Origin: Fen-178 sp963722575
GTDB taxonomy: Bacteria; Acidobacteriota; Terriglobia; Bryobacterales; Bryobacteraceae
Assembly: GCA_963722575.1 (NCBI GenBank)
Contig: CAVRNR010000003.1
Location: 582,291-646,290, forward strand
Length of the DNA: 64,000 nt
Reading direction: 5' to 3'
The notes beneath the pieces were generated by a model. It was not told where the DNA came from. It saw only the letters and a list, made by a program, of their open reading frames with translations, and did not search any database. Below are positions 8,472 to 18,058 of the stretch, one piece after another. Made by a program: the position numbers and the translations under genes. Numbering within the stretch: the stretch's first letter is position 1; each line of letters opens with the position of its first letter.

Positions 8472-11400
8472 CGGAGATACCTCTTGATGAGGATGCGGGC
8501 GACGTGAACGGCAAACTGCGGCAATCCGAGAATCCGCCGGATCATGCCGCGGTGCGGCCGTTTCTCGAATTCCGGGATGGCGATGTCGCCTCGGCCAATC
8601 ACGACATGGGCCAGGCGGAATCCCAGCGGCCGGTCGTCGGAATTCCAGCCGAACGAGGCCGGCGAGTGCGGTGCGGGAGTTTCAAAAATCAATGTAAGTT
8701 CCGGGCCGGCGGCGAATACTTCCGGCGGCAGGTTGATGGAGCGGATGTGCACTTTCCGGCCGTCCAGCGTCCACTCGGCCACCACGCGGCCGTTGGCCTT
8801 CACCACTACGGGGAGTTTCGGGGCGCGGCCGGAGACCATGCAATCCGAAATGACGAAGGAAGCGGGCGTCGCCCCACCGGGCGGCTCCTCGAAGAGCACT
8901 TTCAGGGCGGCCTCGGTTCCCACCGTCCAGGAGCCGTGACGGTCGGGCAGAGCCCATTCGACTCCCAGGAGATCCCCGACAAAGCCGATGGAATTTCCTC
9001 CGTCGGTAAAATCGATGACGTCGCCCAACCGGTATTTCGAGGGGTCGGCGGGGACGAGCCGAAGCTGATTCAAGCGAAGACCGAGGGGCCTGCTATCCCA
9101 AGTCGACCAACCCAATTCGACGGGCGAACGCGGGCTCTTGACGTGGAACGAAACGATCAGAGGCTCCCGAGCGCGCCAGGCGCCGGCGGGCAGGAGAACG
9201 CGGTGCTCGCCAGTGTCGCGAGTGGGGCCGAGCATCCAGTTGGCCACCTGGCGTCCGTTGACGGCGACCAGAACGTCCAGATTCGGATTCTCCCGGTTGA
9301 CGGCAACATCGTTTACCGCAAAGGTGGCGGCGACCGGAGAATCGACAGGTTCGGCGGGCAAGAGTGTCAAGGTTGCTTGGGGGCCCAAAGTCCAGACTCC
9401 GAAACTGTCGGGAGGTCCCCAGCACTCGTCGGTATGATCGGAGCCCCCACCGTTTTCCGTAAAATCCAGCGTCTTCCCCAGGGAGTAACGCAAGCGGTCT
9501 TTGGAGGCGAATTCAACGCGCTGGATCTCGATGCCCAACTCACGCGGATCATCGCCGACGATCCGCTCGCCCCGGGCCTCGGCTGCCCGCCGCGTGGATT
9601 GCGGGTTCTCCACATGAAACTCGAGCCGGCAAACTGTCTTATCGGCCATCAAACGGGCCGGCACGACGGCTTTGCAGACGGTAATGTCATGTCGCGAAAA
9701 GAGCGTCCAGCGGGTGAGCGGCTCGCCATCGAGCAGAACCTCGACACGTATCGGGTCACCCTCCGGACCGATGAAGACCTCACGGACACGCACGAAGGCG
9801 AGCAGATCCTCTTCACAAGAAGGCGGCGGCGCGAACAGGAGCGCGGCGCGGTAGCCGTCGGTCCAGGTTCCGGCAGAATCCATGGCGCCCCAATGGCCAT
9901 CTTTGTAGGGGGAAGATCGTCCCTCGGAAGTGAAGTCGATGGTGTCACCGGCGGCAATGGGAGGAACAGAATGGTCCTCGGTGTCATACCCGAAGAACGA
10001 ACGCATGGCATCTTCGGTGTTCTTCCAGTTGTGCGAGCGGTAGAGACGCTCGTCGCCGGCTCGCGGTCGGCCTTTTCGAACGTGGGTGGCGAAAGGGGTA
10101 TCGGAAGCCAGCAGGAACTGGTCGGTAAAGCGCCGGAAGGTGTGGTGATTGGCGTTGATGACGATAAATTCCGGAAGGTCACCGCGGAGCGCGTCGCCCC
10201 GGTCGACGCATCTCACCAGGAAGCGGGCCACCGCGCCCAGGCTGTAGCGGAGATCTCTCGGCCAGTCGGTCACCCTCTCGACCTTGCCCAAGTTCAGGCC
10301 GGTCTGGTCGAGGCCGAAATCGAAAAGGGGCACGTCGAAGTTCGTCAATAGGAACTCCTCCAGGGAACAGCCCTCCGGCAGATTCGCGGACGTTATGGCT
10401 TTGGCCATTGCCGGGGCGGGACCCGCCGAGAGCAAATCGGCCACGTAGTGGAGCGGTTTGGTGAATCCCAACTCGGCGAGGCACCGTGCCAACAGCGCCA
10501 GCATGCGCGGGTTATTGCCGGCATAGACAAAGCGGGCGTCCCGCGGGCAGACCGTGAAATTGCCGGCGAGTTGGGTCAGCACGTGCCGTTCGTTGTAGGA
10601 AACGAAATTCCGCACCTCGTTGCTGTCGGCGACAGTATCTTCCCGCTGCGGCTCGCCCAAGGTCCGTTCCAGGGCGCCGATGAAACGCGCCGCCGGACTG
10701 TCCGCGAAATCTATTTCTTCGATGGGCTCATCCGGCGCACCCCAGGTATCCGCTTGATGCCGGGCGACCGGGTCCGTGACGCCAAACACGTATTGCTGAA
10801 GGTCGTTCTCCATCTTCCGGCCCACCCAATGGATCGGCGTGGCGACGCGGGTGTGATCGCAGTGGTAACCCTTCAGGCGGTGCGCCAGGCTTTCGGTGCG
10901 GTTGCCGAAGTAGAGGTGCAGCCGTTTGCACACGTTGGAGTCGTGGTGCCAGCCGTGGATCATGCGTTCCTCGAACCCATGGATGTCCCACATGGCCTGT
11001 CGCGGCGCGAGCTGAAAATCGCCCGGCTGATCGAACCGGTTGGCGGGGAGCGCCAGCGTAATCTCATCCACGTGCAGCGCGGGCCCGAGGTGCCTGCAAG
11101 TTCGCAGGATGGCTGCCGGATCGCTTCTAGGAAAGGACTCCCACAATGGCTCGGGGAGTTCGAATCGGGGCAGAATATAGAGTCCGTCGGGGAGGTCCCA
11201 AACGGCTGCGGTCAGATCGGAAATCCCCTCGCGCGGAAGAAAAATCATGTCCGTGTTGGTGAACAGGAGCCAGCGATTTCGCGGATTCGACCGCCGGATC
11301 GCGATGTTCCGGGATTGCGGATCGAGGGCGGACAAGTGACTCTGCTTGACGATGGGAATCTGACGCGGCCGGGCGCGAAGCACGCGCAGCCGCGATTTGG

Positions 11401-11593
11401 CCGCCGGCGTCAGGGTGTCGTAGACCGCCTCGATGTAGGTGGGCAGGTCGTCGGGAGTATTGTAATCGACGAACAGAATTTCGTCATCGGGATCCGAGAG
11501 AACTTCGGCGATACAGTTCAGGCTGATGGCGGCACGTTTGGCGAGATTGTAGCCGTGCGAATCATTGCGTCCGTAGAGAATTACAGAAATCAT
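8468..11593 (-). CDS. very large multidomain glycosyltransferase with three tandem beta modules
   Basis: 1041 residues. Residues 1-290 form a GT-A-like domain beginning ISVILYGRNDSHGYN, with a TNTDMIFLP metal-site-like motif. Residues about 305-530 form a second alpha/beta domain of unknown function (RFVYAGNNPRMLALLARCL; FIVINANHHTFRRF). Three tandem modules of ~150 residues follow at 536-701, 702-852 and 853-1003; each starts with an (I/L)DFT motif, then a G-x-W-T-x-G motif about 20 residues on, and ends in a LG(I/F)(E/R) strand. A basic C-terminal helix follows (RRILGLPQFAVHVARILIKR), perhaps membrane-associating. The tandem paralog at 11649-14342 lacks one module. RBS-like purines are weak. 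Function in glycan synthesis is inferred. Confidence 0.86.
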   Translation of the reverse strand: MISVILYGRNDSHGYNLAKRAAISLNCIAEVLSDPDDEILFVDYNTPDDLPTYIEAVYDTLTPAAKSRLRVLRARPRQIPIVKQSHLSALDPQSRNIAIRRSNPRNRWLLFTNTDMIFLPREGISDLTAAVWDLPDGLYILPRFELPEPLWESFPRSDPAAILRTCRHLGPALHVDEITLALPANRFDQPGDFQLAPRQAMWDIHGFEERMIHGWHHDSNVCKRLHLYFGNRTESLAHRLKGYHCDHTRVATPIHWVGRKMENDLQQYVFGVTDPVARHQADTWGAPDEPIEEIDFADSPAARFIGALERTLGEPQREDTVADSNEVRNFVSYNERHVLTQLAGNFTVCPRDARFVYAGNNPRMLALLARCLAELGFTKPLHYVADLLSAGPAPAMAKAITSANLPEGCSLEEFLLTNFDVPLFDFGLDQTGLNLGKVERVTDWPRDLRYSLGAVARFLVRCVDRGDALRGDLPEFIVINANHHTFRRFTDQFLLASDTPFATHVRKGRPRAGDERLYRSHNWKNTEDAMRSFFGYDTEDHSVPPIAAGDTIDFTSEGRSSPYKDGHWGAMDSAGTWTDGYRAALLFAPPPSCEEDLLAFVRVREVFIGPEGDPIRVEVLLDGEPLTRWTLFSRHDITVCKAVVPARLMADKTVCRLEFHVENPQSTRRAAEARGERIVGDDPRELGIEIQRVEFASKDRLRYSLGKTLDFTENGGGSDHTDECWGPPDSFGVWTLGPQATLTLLPAEPVDSPVAATFAVNDVAVNRENPNLDVLVAVNGRQVANWMLGPTRDTGEHRVLLPAGAWRAREPLIVSFHVKSPRSPVELGWSTWDSRPLGLRLNQLRLVPADPSKYRLGDVIDFTDGGNSIGFVGDLLGVEWALPDRHGSWTVGTEAALKVLFEEPPGGATPASFVISDCMVSGRAPKLPVVVKANGRVVAEWTLDGRKVHIRSINLPPEVFAAGPELTLIFETPAPHSPASFGWNSDDRPLGFRLAHVVIGRGDIAIPEFEKRPHRGMIRRILGLPQFAVHVARILIKRYLR

Positions 11594-11648
11594 TTCAGGT
11601 TAGGGTTGGTCCGGCTGCACCGAAAAGTATAGCCCACAGCGCCGGGCA

Positions 11649-14342
11649 TCAGAGATACCTCTTGACGAGGATGCGAGCGGCGCGAACGGCGAATTGCGGC
11701 AGGCCGAGAATCCGCCGGATCATACCGCGGCGCGGCGGCAGTTTCTGGAATACCGGGATCTCGATGTCACTCCGGCCGATCACGACGCCGGCCAACCGAA
11801 ATCCCAGCGGCCGGTCGTCGGTATTCCAGCCGAACGAGGCCGGCGAGTGCGGCGCGGGAATTTCAAAGGTCAGTGTAAGTTCCGGGCCGGCGGCGAATAC
11901 TTCCGGCGGCAGGTTGATGGAGCGGGTGTGCGGGTGCCGGTGGTCCAGCGTCCACTCGGCCACCACACGGCCGTTGGCCTTCACCACGACAGGGAGTTTC
12001 GGGGCGCGTTCGCAGACCATGCAATCCGAAATGACGAAGGAAGCCGGGATCGGTTTGGGGCCGGTGCGACCGCTGGCTGGCGGCTCGTCGAAAAGCACTT
12101 TGAGGGCGGCCTTGGTTCCCACCGTCCAGGCGCCGTAAGGCTCGGGCCCAGCCCATCCGACCCCCAAGAGATCTCCGATAAACGCGATGGAATTCCCTCC
12201 GTCGGTAAGATCGAGCGTCTTTCCGAGGGAGTACCGCAAGAGGTCTCTGGAGGCGAAGTCGACGCGCTGGATCTTGATGCCCAGCTCACGCGTATCTTCG
12301 CCGATGACCGGCTGGCCCTGAGCCCTGGCTGCCCGCTGGGTGGATTGCGGGTTCTCCACATGAAACTCGAGCCGGCAAACTGTCTTACCGGCCATCAAAC
12401 GGGCCGGCACGATGGCTTTGCAGACGGTAATGTCATAACGCGAAAAGAGCGTCCAGCGGGTGAGCGGCTCGCCATCGAGCAAAATCTCGACACGCATCGG
12501 GTCGCCTTCCGGACCGATGAAGACCTCATTGACTCGCACGAAGGCAAGCAGGTCCTCTTCACAAGAAGGCGGCGGCGCGAACAGGAGCGCGGCGCGGTAG
12601 CCGTCGGTCCAGGTTCCGGCAGAATCCATGGCGCCCCAATGGCCATCTTTGTAAGGGGAAGATCGTCCTTCGGAAGTCAGGTCGATGGTGTCACCGGCGG
12701 CAATGGAAGGAACAGAATGGTCCTCGGTGTCATACCCGAAGAACGAGCGCATGGCATCTTCGGTGTACTTCCATTTATGCGAGTGGTAGAGACGGTCATC
12801 GCCAACTCGCGGCCGGCCTTTTCGAACGTGGGTGGCGAAAGGGGTATCGGAAGCCAGCAGAAACTGGTCGGTGAAATGCCGGAAGACGTGGTGATTGGCG
12901 TTGATGACGATGAATTCCGGAATGCGGCCGCGGAGCGCGTCGCTCCGGTCGACGCATCTCACCAGGAAGCGGGCCACCGCGCCCAGGCTGTAGCGGAGAC
13001 CTCTCGGCCAGTCCGTCACCCTCCCGACCGTGCCCAGGTTCAAGCCGGTCTGGTCGAGGCCGAAATCGAAGATGAGCAGGTCGTAGTTCGTCAGCAGGAA
13101 ATCGTGGAGCGAGCTGCCATCGGGCACATCGCCGGAACGAATTGGCCGGGCATCCACCGGGGCAGTTCCGGCGGAGAGTAATTCCGCGACGTAATGCAAG
13201 GGGCTGGCGAATCCCAATCCGGCGAGGCACCTGGCCGCCAGCGCCAGCATGCGCGGGTTATTGCCGGCGTAAACCAGGCGCGCCCCCCGCGGGTAGACCG
13301 TGAAATTGGCGGCGAGCTGCGCCAGCACATGCCGTTCGTTGTAGGAAACGAAATTCCTGAGATCGCTGCAGCCGGCGAAGGTGTACTCCCGTTGAGGCTC
13401 GCCCAGGGTTTGCTCCAGGGCTGGGACGAAGCGCGCCGAAGGACCATTCGCGAAGTCTATTTCTTCGATAGGTTCATCCGGCGCACCCCAGGTGCCGGCT
13501 TGGTGACGAGCTACCGGATCGTCCAGACCGAAGACGAATTCCTGAAGATCGTTCTCCACTTTTATGTCCAGGCGATGCGCCAGGGTCGCAACGCGGGTGT
13601 GATCGCAGTGGTAACCCTGGATGCGGTGATCGAGACTTTGCGTGCGGTTGCCGTAAAAGAGGTGGAGCCGCTTGCACATGTTCGAGTCGGCGTGCCAGCC
13701 GTGGATCATGCGTTCGTCGAAACCGTGGATATCCCACATCGCCTGCCGCGGCACAAGCTGAAAATCGCCCGGTTGATCGAACCGGTTGAAGGGAGGCGAG
13801 AGAGTGACCTCATGCATGTGCAGCTTGGAGCCGAGTTCTTCGCACGCCCGCATCACGGCCCACGGATCGTTGCGGGGAAAGGATTCCCACAACGGCTCGG
13901 GCAATTCGAACCTGGGCACAACATACAGTCCGTCAGGGAGGTCGCCGACCGCGCTGGTCAAGCCGGAAATGCCGCCGCGCGGAAGGAAGATCATGTCCGT
14001 GTTGGTAAACAGGACCCAGCGGTTCCGCGGATTCGATCGCCGGATCGCGATATTTCGCGAGTGGGGCTCCAAGGCCGCAAGATGGGTGCGCTCCACCAGG
14101 CGGGCGTGAAGTTGCGGCCGGACTCGAAGAACGCGCAGCCGCGACTTGGCGTTGGGGGTCAGGGTATCGTAGATGGCTTCGATGAAGGTGGGGAGGTCGT
14201 CGGAGGTGTTGTAATCGACGAACAGCATCTCGTCGTCGGGGTCGGAAAGCACCTCGGCGATGCAATTCAGGCTGATGGCGGCACGTTTCGGGAGGTTGTA
14301 GCCGTGCGAATCGTTGCGTCCGTACAGGATCACAGAAATCAT
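11649..14342 (-). CDS. very large multidomain glycosyltransferase with two tandem beta modules
   Basis: 897 residues from ATG 14342; a longer reading frame exists upstream but it lies antisense-free inside the coding region of the previous gene and the paralog starts with the same ISVILYGRNDSHGYN. Overall it is highly similar to the gene at 8468-11593: GT-A domain, middle alpha/beta domain, IDLT module at 537-702, then a second module at 703-860. The second module begins like module 2 of the paralog (SLGKTLD) but continues like module 3 (DGGNSI, GDLLGV). This is consistent with a module loss by recombination. Start overlaps the stop of the upstream gene by 4 bp (ATGA). Confidence 0.87.
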   Translation of the reverse strand: MISVILYGRNDSHGYNLPKRAAISLNCIAEVLSDPDDEMLFVDYNTSDDLPTFIEAIYDTLTPNAKSRLRVLRVRPQLHARLVERTHLAALEPHSRNIAIRRSNPRNRWVLFTNTDMIFLPRGGISGLTSAVGDLPDGLYVVPRFELPEPLWESFPRNDPWAVMRACEELGSKLHMHEVTLSPPFNRFDQPGDFQLVPRQAMWDIHGFDERMIHGWHADSNMCKRLHLFYGNRTQSLDHRIQGYHCDHTRVATLAHRLDIKVENDLQEFVFGLDDPVARHQAGTWGAPDEPIEEIDFANGPSARFVPALEQTLGEPQREYTFAGCSDLRNFVSYNERHVLAQLAANFTVYPRGARLVYAGNNPRMLALAARCLAGLGFASPLHYVAELLSAGTAPVDARPIRSGDVPDGSSLHDFLLTNYDLLIFDFGLDQTGLNLGTVGRVTDWPRGLRYSLGAVARFLVRCVDRSDALRGRIPEFIVINANHHVFRHFTDQFLLASDTPFATHVRKGRPRVGDDRLYHSHKWKYTEDAMRSFFGYDTEDHSVPSIAAGDTIDLTSEGRSSPYKDGHWGAMDSAGTWTDGYRAALLFAPPPSCEEDLLAFVRVNEVFIGPEGDPMRVEILLDGEPLTRWTLFSRYDITVCKAIVPARLMAGKTVCRLEFHVENPQSTQRAARAQGQPVIGEDTRELGIKIQRVDFASRDLLRYSLGKTLDLTDGGNSIAFIGDLLGVGWAGPEPYGAWTVGTKAALKVLFDEPPASGRTGPKPIPASFVISDCMVCERAPKLPVVVKANGRVVAEWTLDHRHPHTRSINLPPEVFAAGPELTLTFEIPAPHSPASFGWNTDDRPLGFRLAGVVIGRSDIEIPVFQKLPPRRGMIRRILGLPQFAVRAARILVKRYL

Positions 14343-16729
14343 CGCAGTACGGTCTCTTTCAGATCGAAACCCGCCAGTCCCCAGTCCTCGTGGTTGAAGA
14401 TCATGGGAGCCTTCAGCCGGTACATTTGCGCGGTCCACATCAAGACTTCCTCGTTGTCCACGAAGGAGAGTCCCTTGGCGGCGATTCGCTCGAACAGTTT
14501 GGCTTGACCCTCGGGTGTCCAGCCGGATCCCGTGCCGTGCTCGATGTGGTAAATGCGCATGGGCTCTTCGAGCATCTCCTCGGGCGCCCCACCGTGATGG
14601 GCGGTGGCGCAGAGGACCGAATCCAGGTTCATGGAGAAGAGGTCGAACTCGGGATAGCCGCGCAGATCGAACCAATGCTGGCGGGCCATGAGGGTGAAAT
14701 CGCCGCAGGCATTGGTGTGCAGGAAAACCGGGACATTGAAATCGCCAGTCGCGGAGCCGGGCCGGCGGGCGTGCGGCCGCGGGGCCGCGGTCCAATCGCA
14801 GCGGTGCGCGCAAAAGGGGTCAGACGCAATTAATTCCAGAACGTGCGTGCGTCCCGCGGCCAGCGGCAGATCCAGCCGGTGGACCGCGCGGCCAGAGGCG
14901 CTGAAGGCGGCCAGCACCCGGCCGTGGATGTCGCGAATCTCGAATTGGACGGGGGCCGCGGTTTCCAAGTCCATGAAGAGGGGGCCGGCACCCTGCTCGG
15001 AGGCGGTCACAACCAGTTCGGCGGGACCACTTGCGGTCATGGCGCCGGCGGCCGCATCCCAACGCCACCCGGCTCCCCACGGCTGCGAGAGCGGAGGGAC
15101 GGAGGCGCGGCCGGAAGCAAGCCAGCCGCACCAAAACACCTTGATTTCCGCTGGCCCGGCTACGGAGGATTCCGCGCCGGCAGAGCGCAGTTCCAAACGG
15201 AAGACCTGGGTGTGGCCTGGAGCGCGGGGCACGGAAAAGCGAACGAACTTGAGCGACGCCAGAGTCTGCTGCGCCACGGTTTGGCCGGAGGAATCGACGA
15301 GCAGCAGATCGAGCGGGCGCGCCGGTTCCGGGAACGGCTCGACTTGCAGGCCAAGCTCGTTCGAGTCGGGCGCGGATGGCGACACAATCACTTCAGCGCC
15401 GCTCGAGGCGAGGCGGAAGGTCTCCCCGCGGTAATCGTCGAGAGGCCGCCAGCCGGTCCCCGGGAGCAAGCCGGACTCCTTGGGGAAAATATCGGCCCCA
15501 GGGGGCGTAACAGCTTGAAAGGATCGCCGCCGGGCGAGGTATGGCAACGCGTGGCGGACCCACCCGACCACGCCATCGAATTCGATGTACTGCTTGAGAA
15601 TGCGCCGCAAGCGTGGGGCAACCGGGACGGTGAAAGTCACCAGGCGCCCGCCCTTCGCCAGCCGGTCGACGACATGTTGCAACGCGAGCCAGGCCCCCAA
15701 GACCCGATTGGTCCGGCGTATGGGGCGCAAGCTGGCGCGAGTGGCGCCCCGCCCTTTCCGAAGCCGCTCCCATTCCAACCGAAAGACGCGAAAGTCCAGC
15801 ACGCGCGGGTCCCGGCTGGTGGGCAGGCCGCCGCCGTGCACGCGGAACAAAAGTCGCGCGGGCAGGGGGGGAGCGAACGGCAAGCGTAGGCGGCTGCGGC
15901 GGGCGACCGTCACGCGCGTCAAGACTTGATGCCCTTCGCCAATCACTTCGAGATCGAGCGGTTCACCGCCCGTCCCCGGCCCAGGTTCGAGATCGACCAG
16001 CAAGGCGGACACCGGCTCCGGCACGTTTTCGAGACGGAGTTCGGCGCGCTGGCCCGCCCAGCGAAAAGGCTCCTGTTTGGTGTAGCGTTCGACGGGAAGC
16101 CAGCCCTTGCCAAACAGAATTCCGGAATCGATGGAGGCGACATCGCCGGGGCCCGGCAAGGGGCGTCCGTCCGGCGAGACGCTGAACGTACCCTCGCGGG
16201 TGTTGAGGCGGATCAGGTGGGTGCGGCAGTAGGCCAATTGCTCTTCGACGGGAGCGTCCACCGGGACGTCGCTCATGGCGTCGTGACGGTCGATGCGGTA
16301 CATGCGTCCGGGCTGGAGCCGCTGTTCCGCGATGAAAGCAGCCAGCTCGCTGGAGAACAAAATATCGATGTTGGTGGCCAGCACGAAGCGGCCGCGAGCC
16401 CTGCGAATGCCGGCATTCTTGGCGATCATCTGGTACAGCGCCAGCGCTTCGGCGTGCGCATACCGGCGGTGCAGTTCGGGCGGAACTTCGATGAATCGGA
16501 CTTCGCACGGGCCTAAATCCTCGGGCCAATGCAGCGCCTCACGGAGACGCGGGCGGCCGGGAGGCGGATTCCACTCCACCACGATCAGCTCGGACGGAAT
16601 CCGGTAGCGTCTGGCCTGGCCGATCCAGCCATTTACGAAAGCCTGCATGCGGCCCAGAAGGTTGCCGCCATGGTCGTCATTGCGGGCCGTGACGACTACC
16701 GAAAGGTACGGTTCACGGGTGCTGGACAT
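14339..16729 (-). CDS. glycosyltransferase with interrupted GT-A domain and three inserted modules
   Basis: 796 residues from ATG 16729, which overlaps the TAA of the upstream methyltransferase (TAATG); an ATG at 16753 would add eight residues. Residues 8-175 form the N-terminal GT-A half (SVVVTARNDDHGG, ATNIDILF). Residues 670-790 form the C-terminal half (ACGDFTLMARQHW, MRIYHIEHG). The insert of nearly 480 residues is the longest of the three paralogs and holds about three beta-rich modules, starting near residues 200 (FGKGW), 430 (LPGTGW) and 565 (WGAGW). Member of the minus-strand glycan operon. Donor and acceptor unknown. Confidence 0.87.
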   Translation of the reverse strand: MSSTREPYLSVVVTARNDDHGGNLLGRMQAFVNGWIGQARRYRIPSELIVVEWNPPPGRPRLREALHWPEDLGPCEVRFIEVPPELHRRYAHAEALALYQMIAKNAGIRRARGRFVLATNIDILFSSELAAFIAEQRLQPGRMYRIDRHDAMSDVPVDAPVEEQLAYCRTHLIRLNTREGTFSVSPDGRPLPGPGDVASIDSGILFGKGWLPVERYTKQEPFRWAGQRAELRLENVPEPVSALLVDLEPGPGTGGEPLDLEVIGEGHQVLTRVTVARRSRLRLPFAPPLPARLLFRVHGGGLPTSRDPRVLDFRVFRLEWERLRKGRGATRASLRPIRRTNRVLGAWLALQHVVDRLAKGGRLVTFTVPVAPRLRRILKQYIEFDGVVGWVRHALPYLARRRSFQAVTPPGADIFPKESGLLPGTGWRPLDDYRGETFRLASSGAEVIVSPSAPDSNELGLQVEPFPEPARPLDLLLVDSSGQTVAQQTLASLKFVRFSVPRAPGHTQVFRLELRSAGAESSVAGPAEIKVFWCGWLASGRASVPPLSQPWGAGWRWDAAAGAMTASGPAELVVTASEQGAGPLFMDLETAAPVQFEIRDIHGRVLAAFSASGRAVHRLDLPLAAGRTHVLELIASDPFCAHRCDWTAAPRPHARRPGSATGDFNVPVFLHTNACGDFTLMARQHWFDLRGYPEFDLFSMNLDSVLCATAHHGGAPEEMLEEPMRIYHIEHGTGSGWTPEGQAKLFERIAAKGLSFVDNEEVLMWTAQMYRLKAPMIFNHEDWGLAGFDLKETVLR

Positions 16730-17574
16730 TATCTCAGCTTGGCTGTCAGACACAGGTGCCAGCCAAAGGCGCGTTCAAGAGCGCGGAAAAGAGTTTTGGG
16801 CATCCAGCGGAAATACCAGACCACCTTGTAGCGGTACTGCACGTATTCCGCGATCGCGTAAGGGAAAATGTGATCCACCATGACGTCCGTGACACGGAAG
16901 CCATGGTTCTCAAACCACCGGCGGCCTTGGGTGCGCGAACAACTGTAGGTCACCGGACACCCGGTCTGCGCTTCCGAGTACTCCGCCACCAGCCGGTCGA
17001 GCTTCCAGAACCGGCCCTTCCCGTAAGTGAGCAGAATCCAGAGGACCTTCCAGGACCAACGGTTGTAGACCATGATCTTGACGGTGCTCGCCGGGGTGAC
17101 GTACTTGCGGATTTCATCGAGCACGCGGTTGGGATCGGGCGTATGGTGAATCACGCCGAACGAGTAGACCAGGTCATAAGGCTCCACGGGGACGGATTCG
17201 CTGAGCTTTTCGGCGTCCGCCTGAATGAACCGGATGCGGTCTTCCAGCCCGAAGACTTTGGCGCGCTGGCGAGCGAGCGAGAGCGATTGTTCCGTCAGAT
17301 CGACGGCGGTGACCTGCGCTCCGGCCCGCGCGAAATTGATGGTGTCGGTGCCGATGCCGCACCCGATTTCGAGCACCGTCTTTCCGTTCCAGCGATCGAA
17401 TTCGGCAAATCGGGGGATATGCGGCTCGACGAAGTACTTGCGCGCCTCCACCTCGTCGTAGTATTCGCGAGTCCCGACCGGCTTGGTGGAATGGCGGACA
17501 TTGCACGGGCGCGAATTCCAGTATGCGCGGACTGCGGCGATGGGCGTGTCTTCAAACGACGCGGGCATGGTCAT
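16729..17574 (-). CDS. class I SAM-dependent methyltransferase of the glycan operon
   Basis: 281 residues. The SAM-binding motif I is VLEIGCGIGTDTINFARAG (about 70-88), followed by the acidic ribose-binding TAVDLT, the adenine-site QADAEKL and the post-II motif YSFGVIHHTPDP, all typical of Methyltransf_11/25 proteins. The C-terminal ~90 residues contain an aromatic segment (YKVVWYFRW) and may bind the acceptor. It is the first gene of the minus-strand operon and its TAA overlaps the next ATG. Most likely methylates a sugar of the glycan, perhaps as a capping step; a small-molecule substrate is possible. ATG at 17568 is an alternative start. Confidence 0.85.
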   Translation of the reverse strand: MTMPASFEDTPIAAVRAYWNSRPCNVRHSTKPVGTREYYDEVEARKYFVEPHIPRFAEFDRWNGKTVLEIGCGIGTDTINFARAGAQVTAVDLTEQSLSLARQRAKVFGLEDRIRFIQADAEKLSESVPVEPYDLVYSFGVIHHTPDPNRVLDEIRKYVTPASTVKIMVYNRWSWKVLWILLTYGKGRFWKLDRLVAEYSEAQTGCPVTYSCSRTQGRRWFENHGFRVTDVMVDHIFPYAIAEYVQYRYKVVWYFRWMPKTLFRALERAFGWHLCLTAKLR

Positions 17575-17607
17575 GGTTCAGCTTCGGGGTTGGACGCCAA
17601 GTTTACA

Positions 17608-17613
17608 ATTATA
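17608..17613 (-). promoter_or_regulatory. possible -10 box of the minus-strand glycan operon
   Basis: On the minus strand the bases read TATAAT, about 35 bp upstream of the methyltransferase ATG. No convincing -35 hexamer is at 16-18 bp spacing. Confidence 0.4.
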
Positions 17614-17746
17614 GCTACTTGCGCCGGGCAAATGCCGGAAACGGCGCGGATGCGCAGCCCACGCGGGTGACGCATCTCGTTCGGGTGTGTGGAGTTGTCA
17701 AACAGGGATTAAGCCCTGGCGCCGCCTAATCCCGGTACAGCAGGCA

Positions 17747-17767
17747 AAAGCCGGGCTGACGGGCTTT
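17747..17767 (-). terminator. weak hairpin downstream of the TIGR03437-type gene
   Basis: AAAGCC and GGCTTT arms around a 9-base loop; on the minus strand the 3' arm runs into TTTT. It lies about 290 bp beyond the stop of the gene, so it is only a weak terminator candidate. Confidence 0.25.
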
Positions 17768-18058
17768 AGATACCTGAATGCTTGAAATGATTGCCAAAAC
17801 TCCGGGGGAGAGTTGGTCATCGTTGGGTTGAGCTAGAGAAACAGGCCTGGGTTGACGCAGTGATTCACAATCGTTCCCTGCCTGGATCAGGGCTACGGCC
17901 CATCGCAAGTTGGGCGAGGTCATGCCGACTTGTCATTCCCAATCGGGTGACAGCACCCCCTTTGGTGCGCCGGCAATCCGGCCAGTGCTCGGCGAGCGGC
18001 ACTCTGGAATTCGTTGGCTGGCTCCGAAACTTCCACAGTTTGGGGGTTTCGTAGCCTG

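Larger units (their letters stand above)
17575..18058. other. intergenic region, promoter for glycan operon at one end
   Basis: 484 bp without a supportable gene between the methyltransferase start and the 3' end of the TIGR03437-type gene. Short open frames here have no recognisable features. It holds a TATAAT-like box for the minus-strand operon (17608-17613) and two short inverted repeats near 17705-17767. Confidence 0.5.

Noticed and set aside
8504..10351. Long plus-strand frame of 615 codons
   Set aside because: Antisense to the giant glycosyltransferase; composition follows its codon positions and no protein motif is visible.
14343..14813. N-terminal extension of the giant glycosyltransferase
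   Set aside because: Lies within the coding sequence of the previous gene in another frame; the paralog starts at the equivalent ATG and a 4-bp overlap is present.
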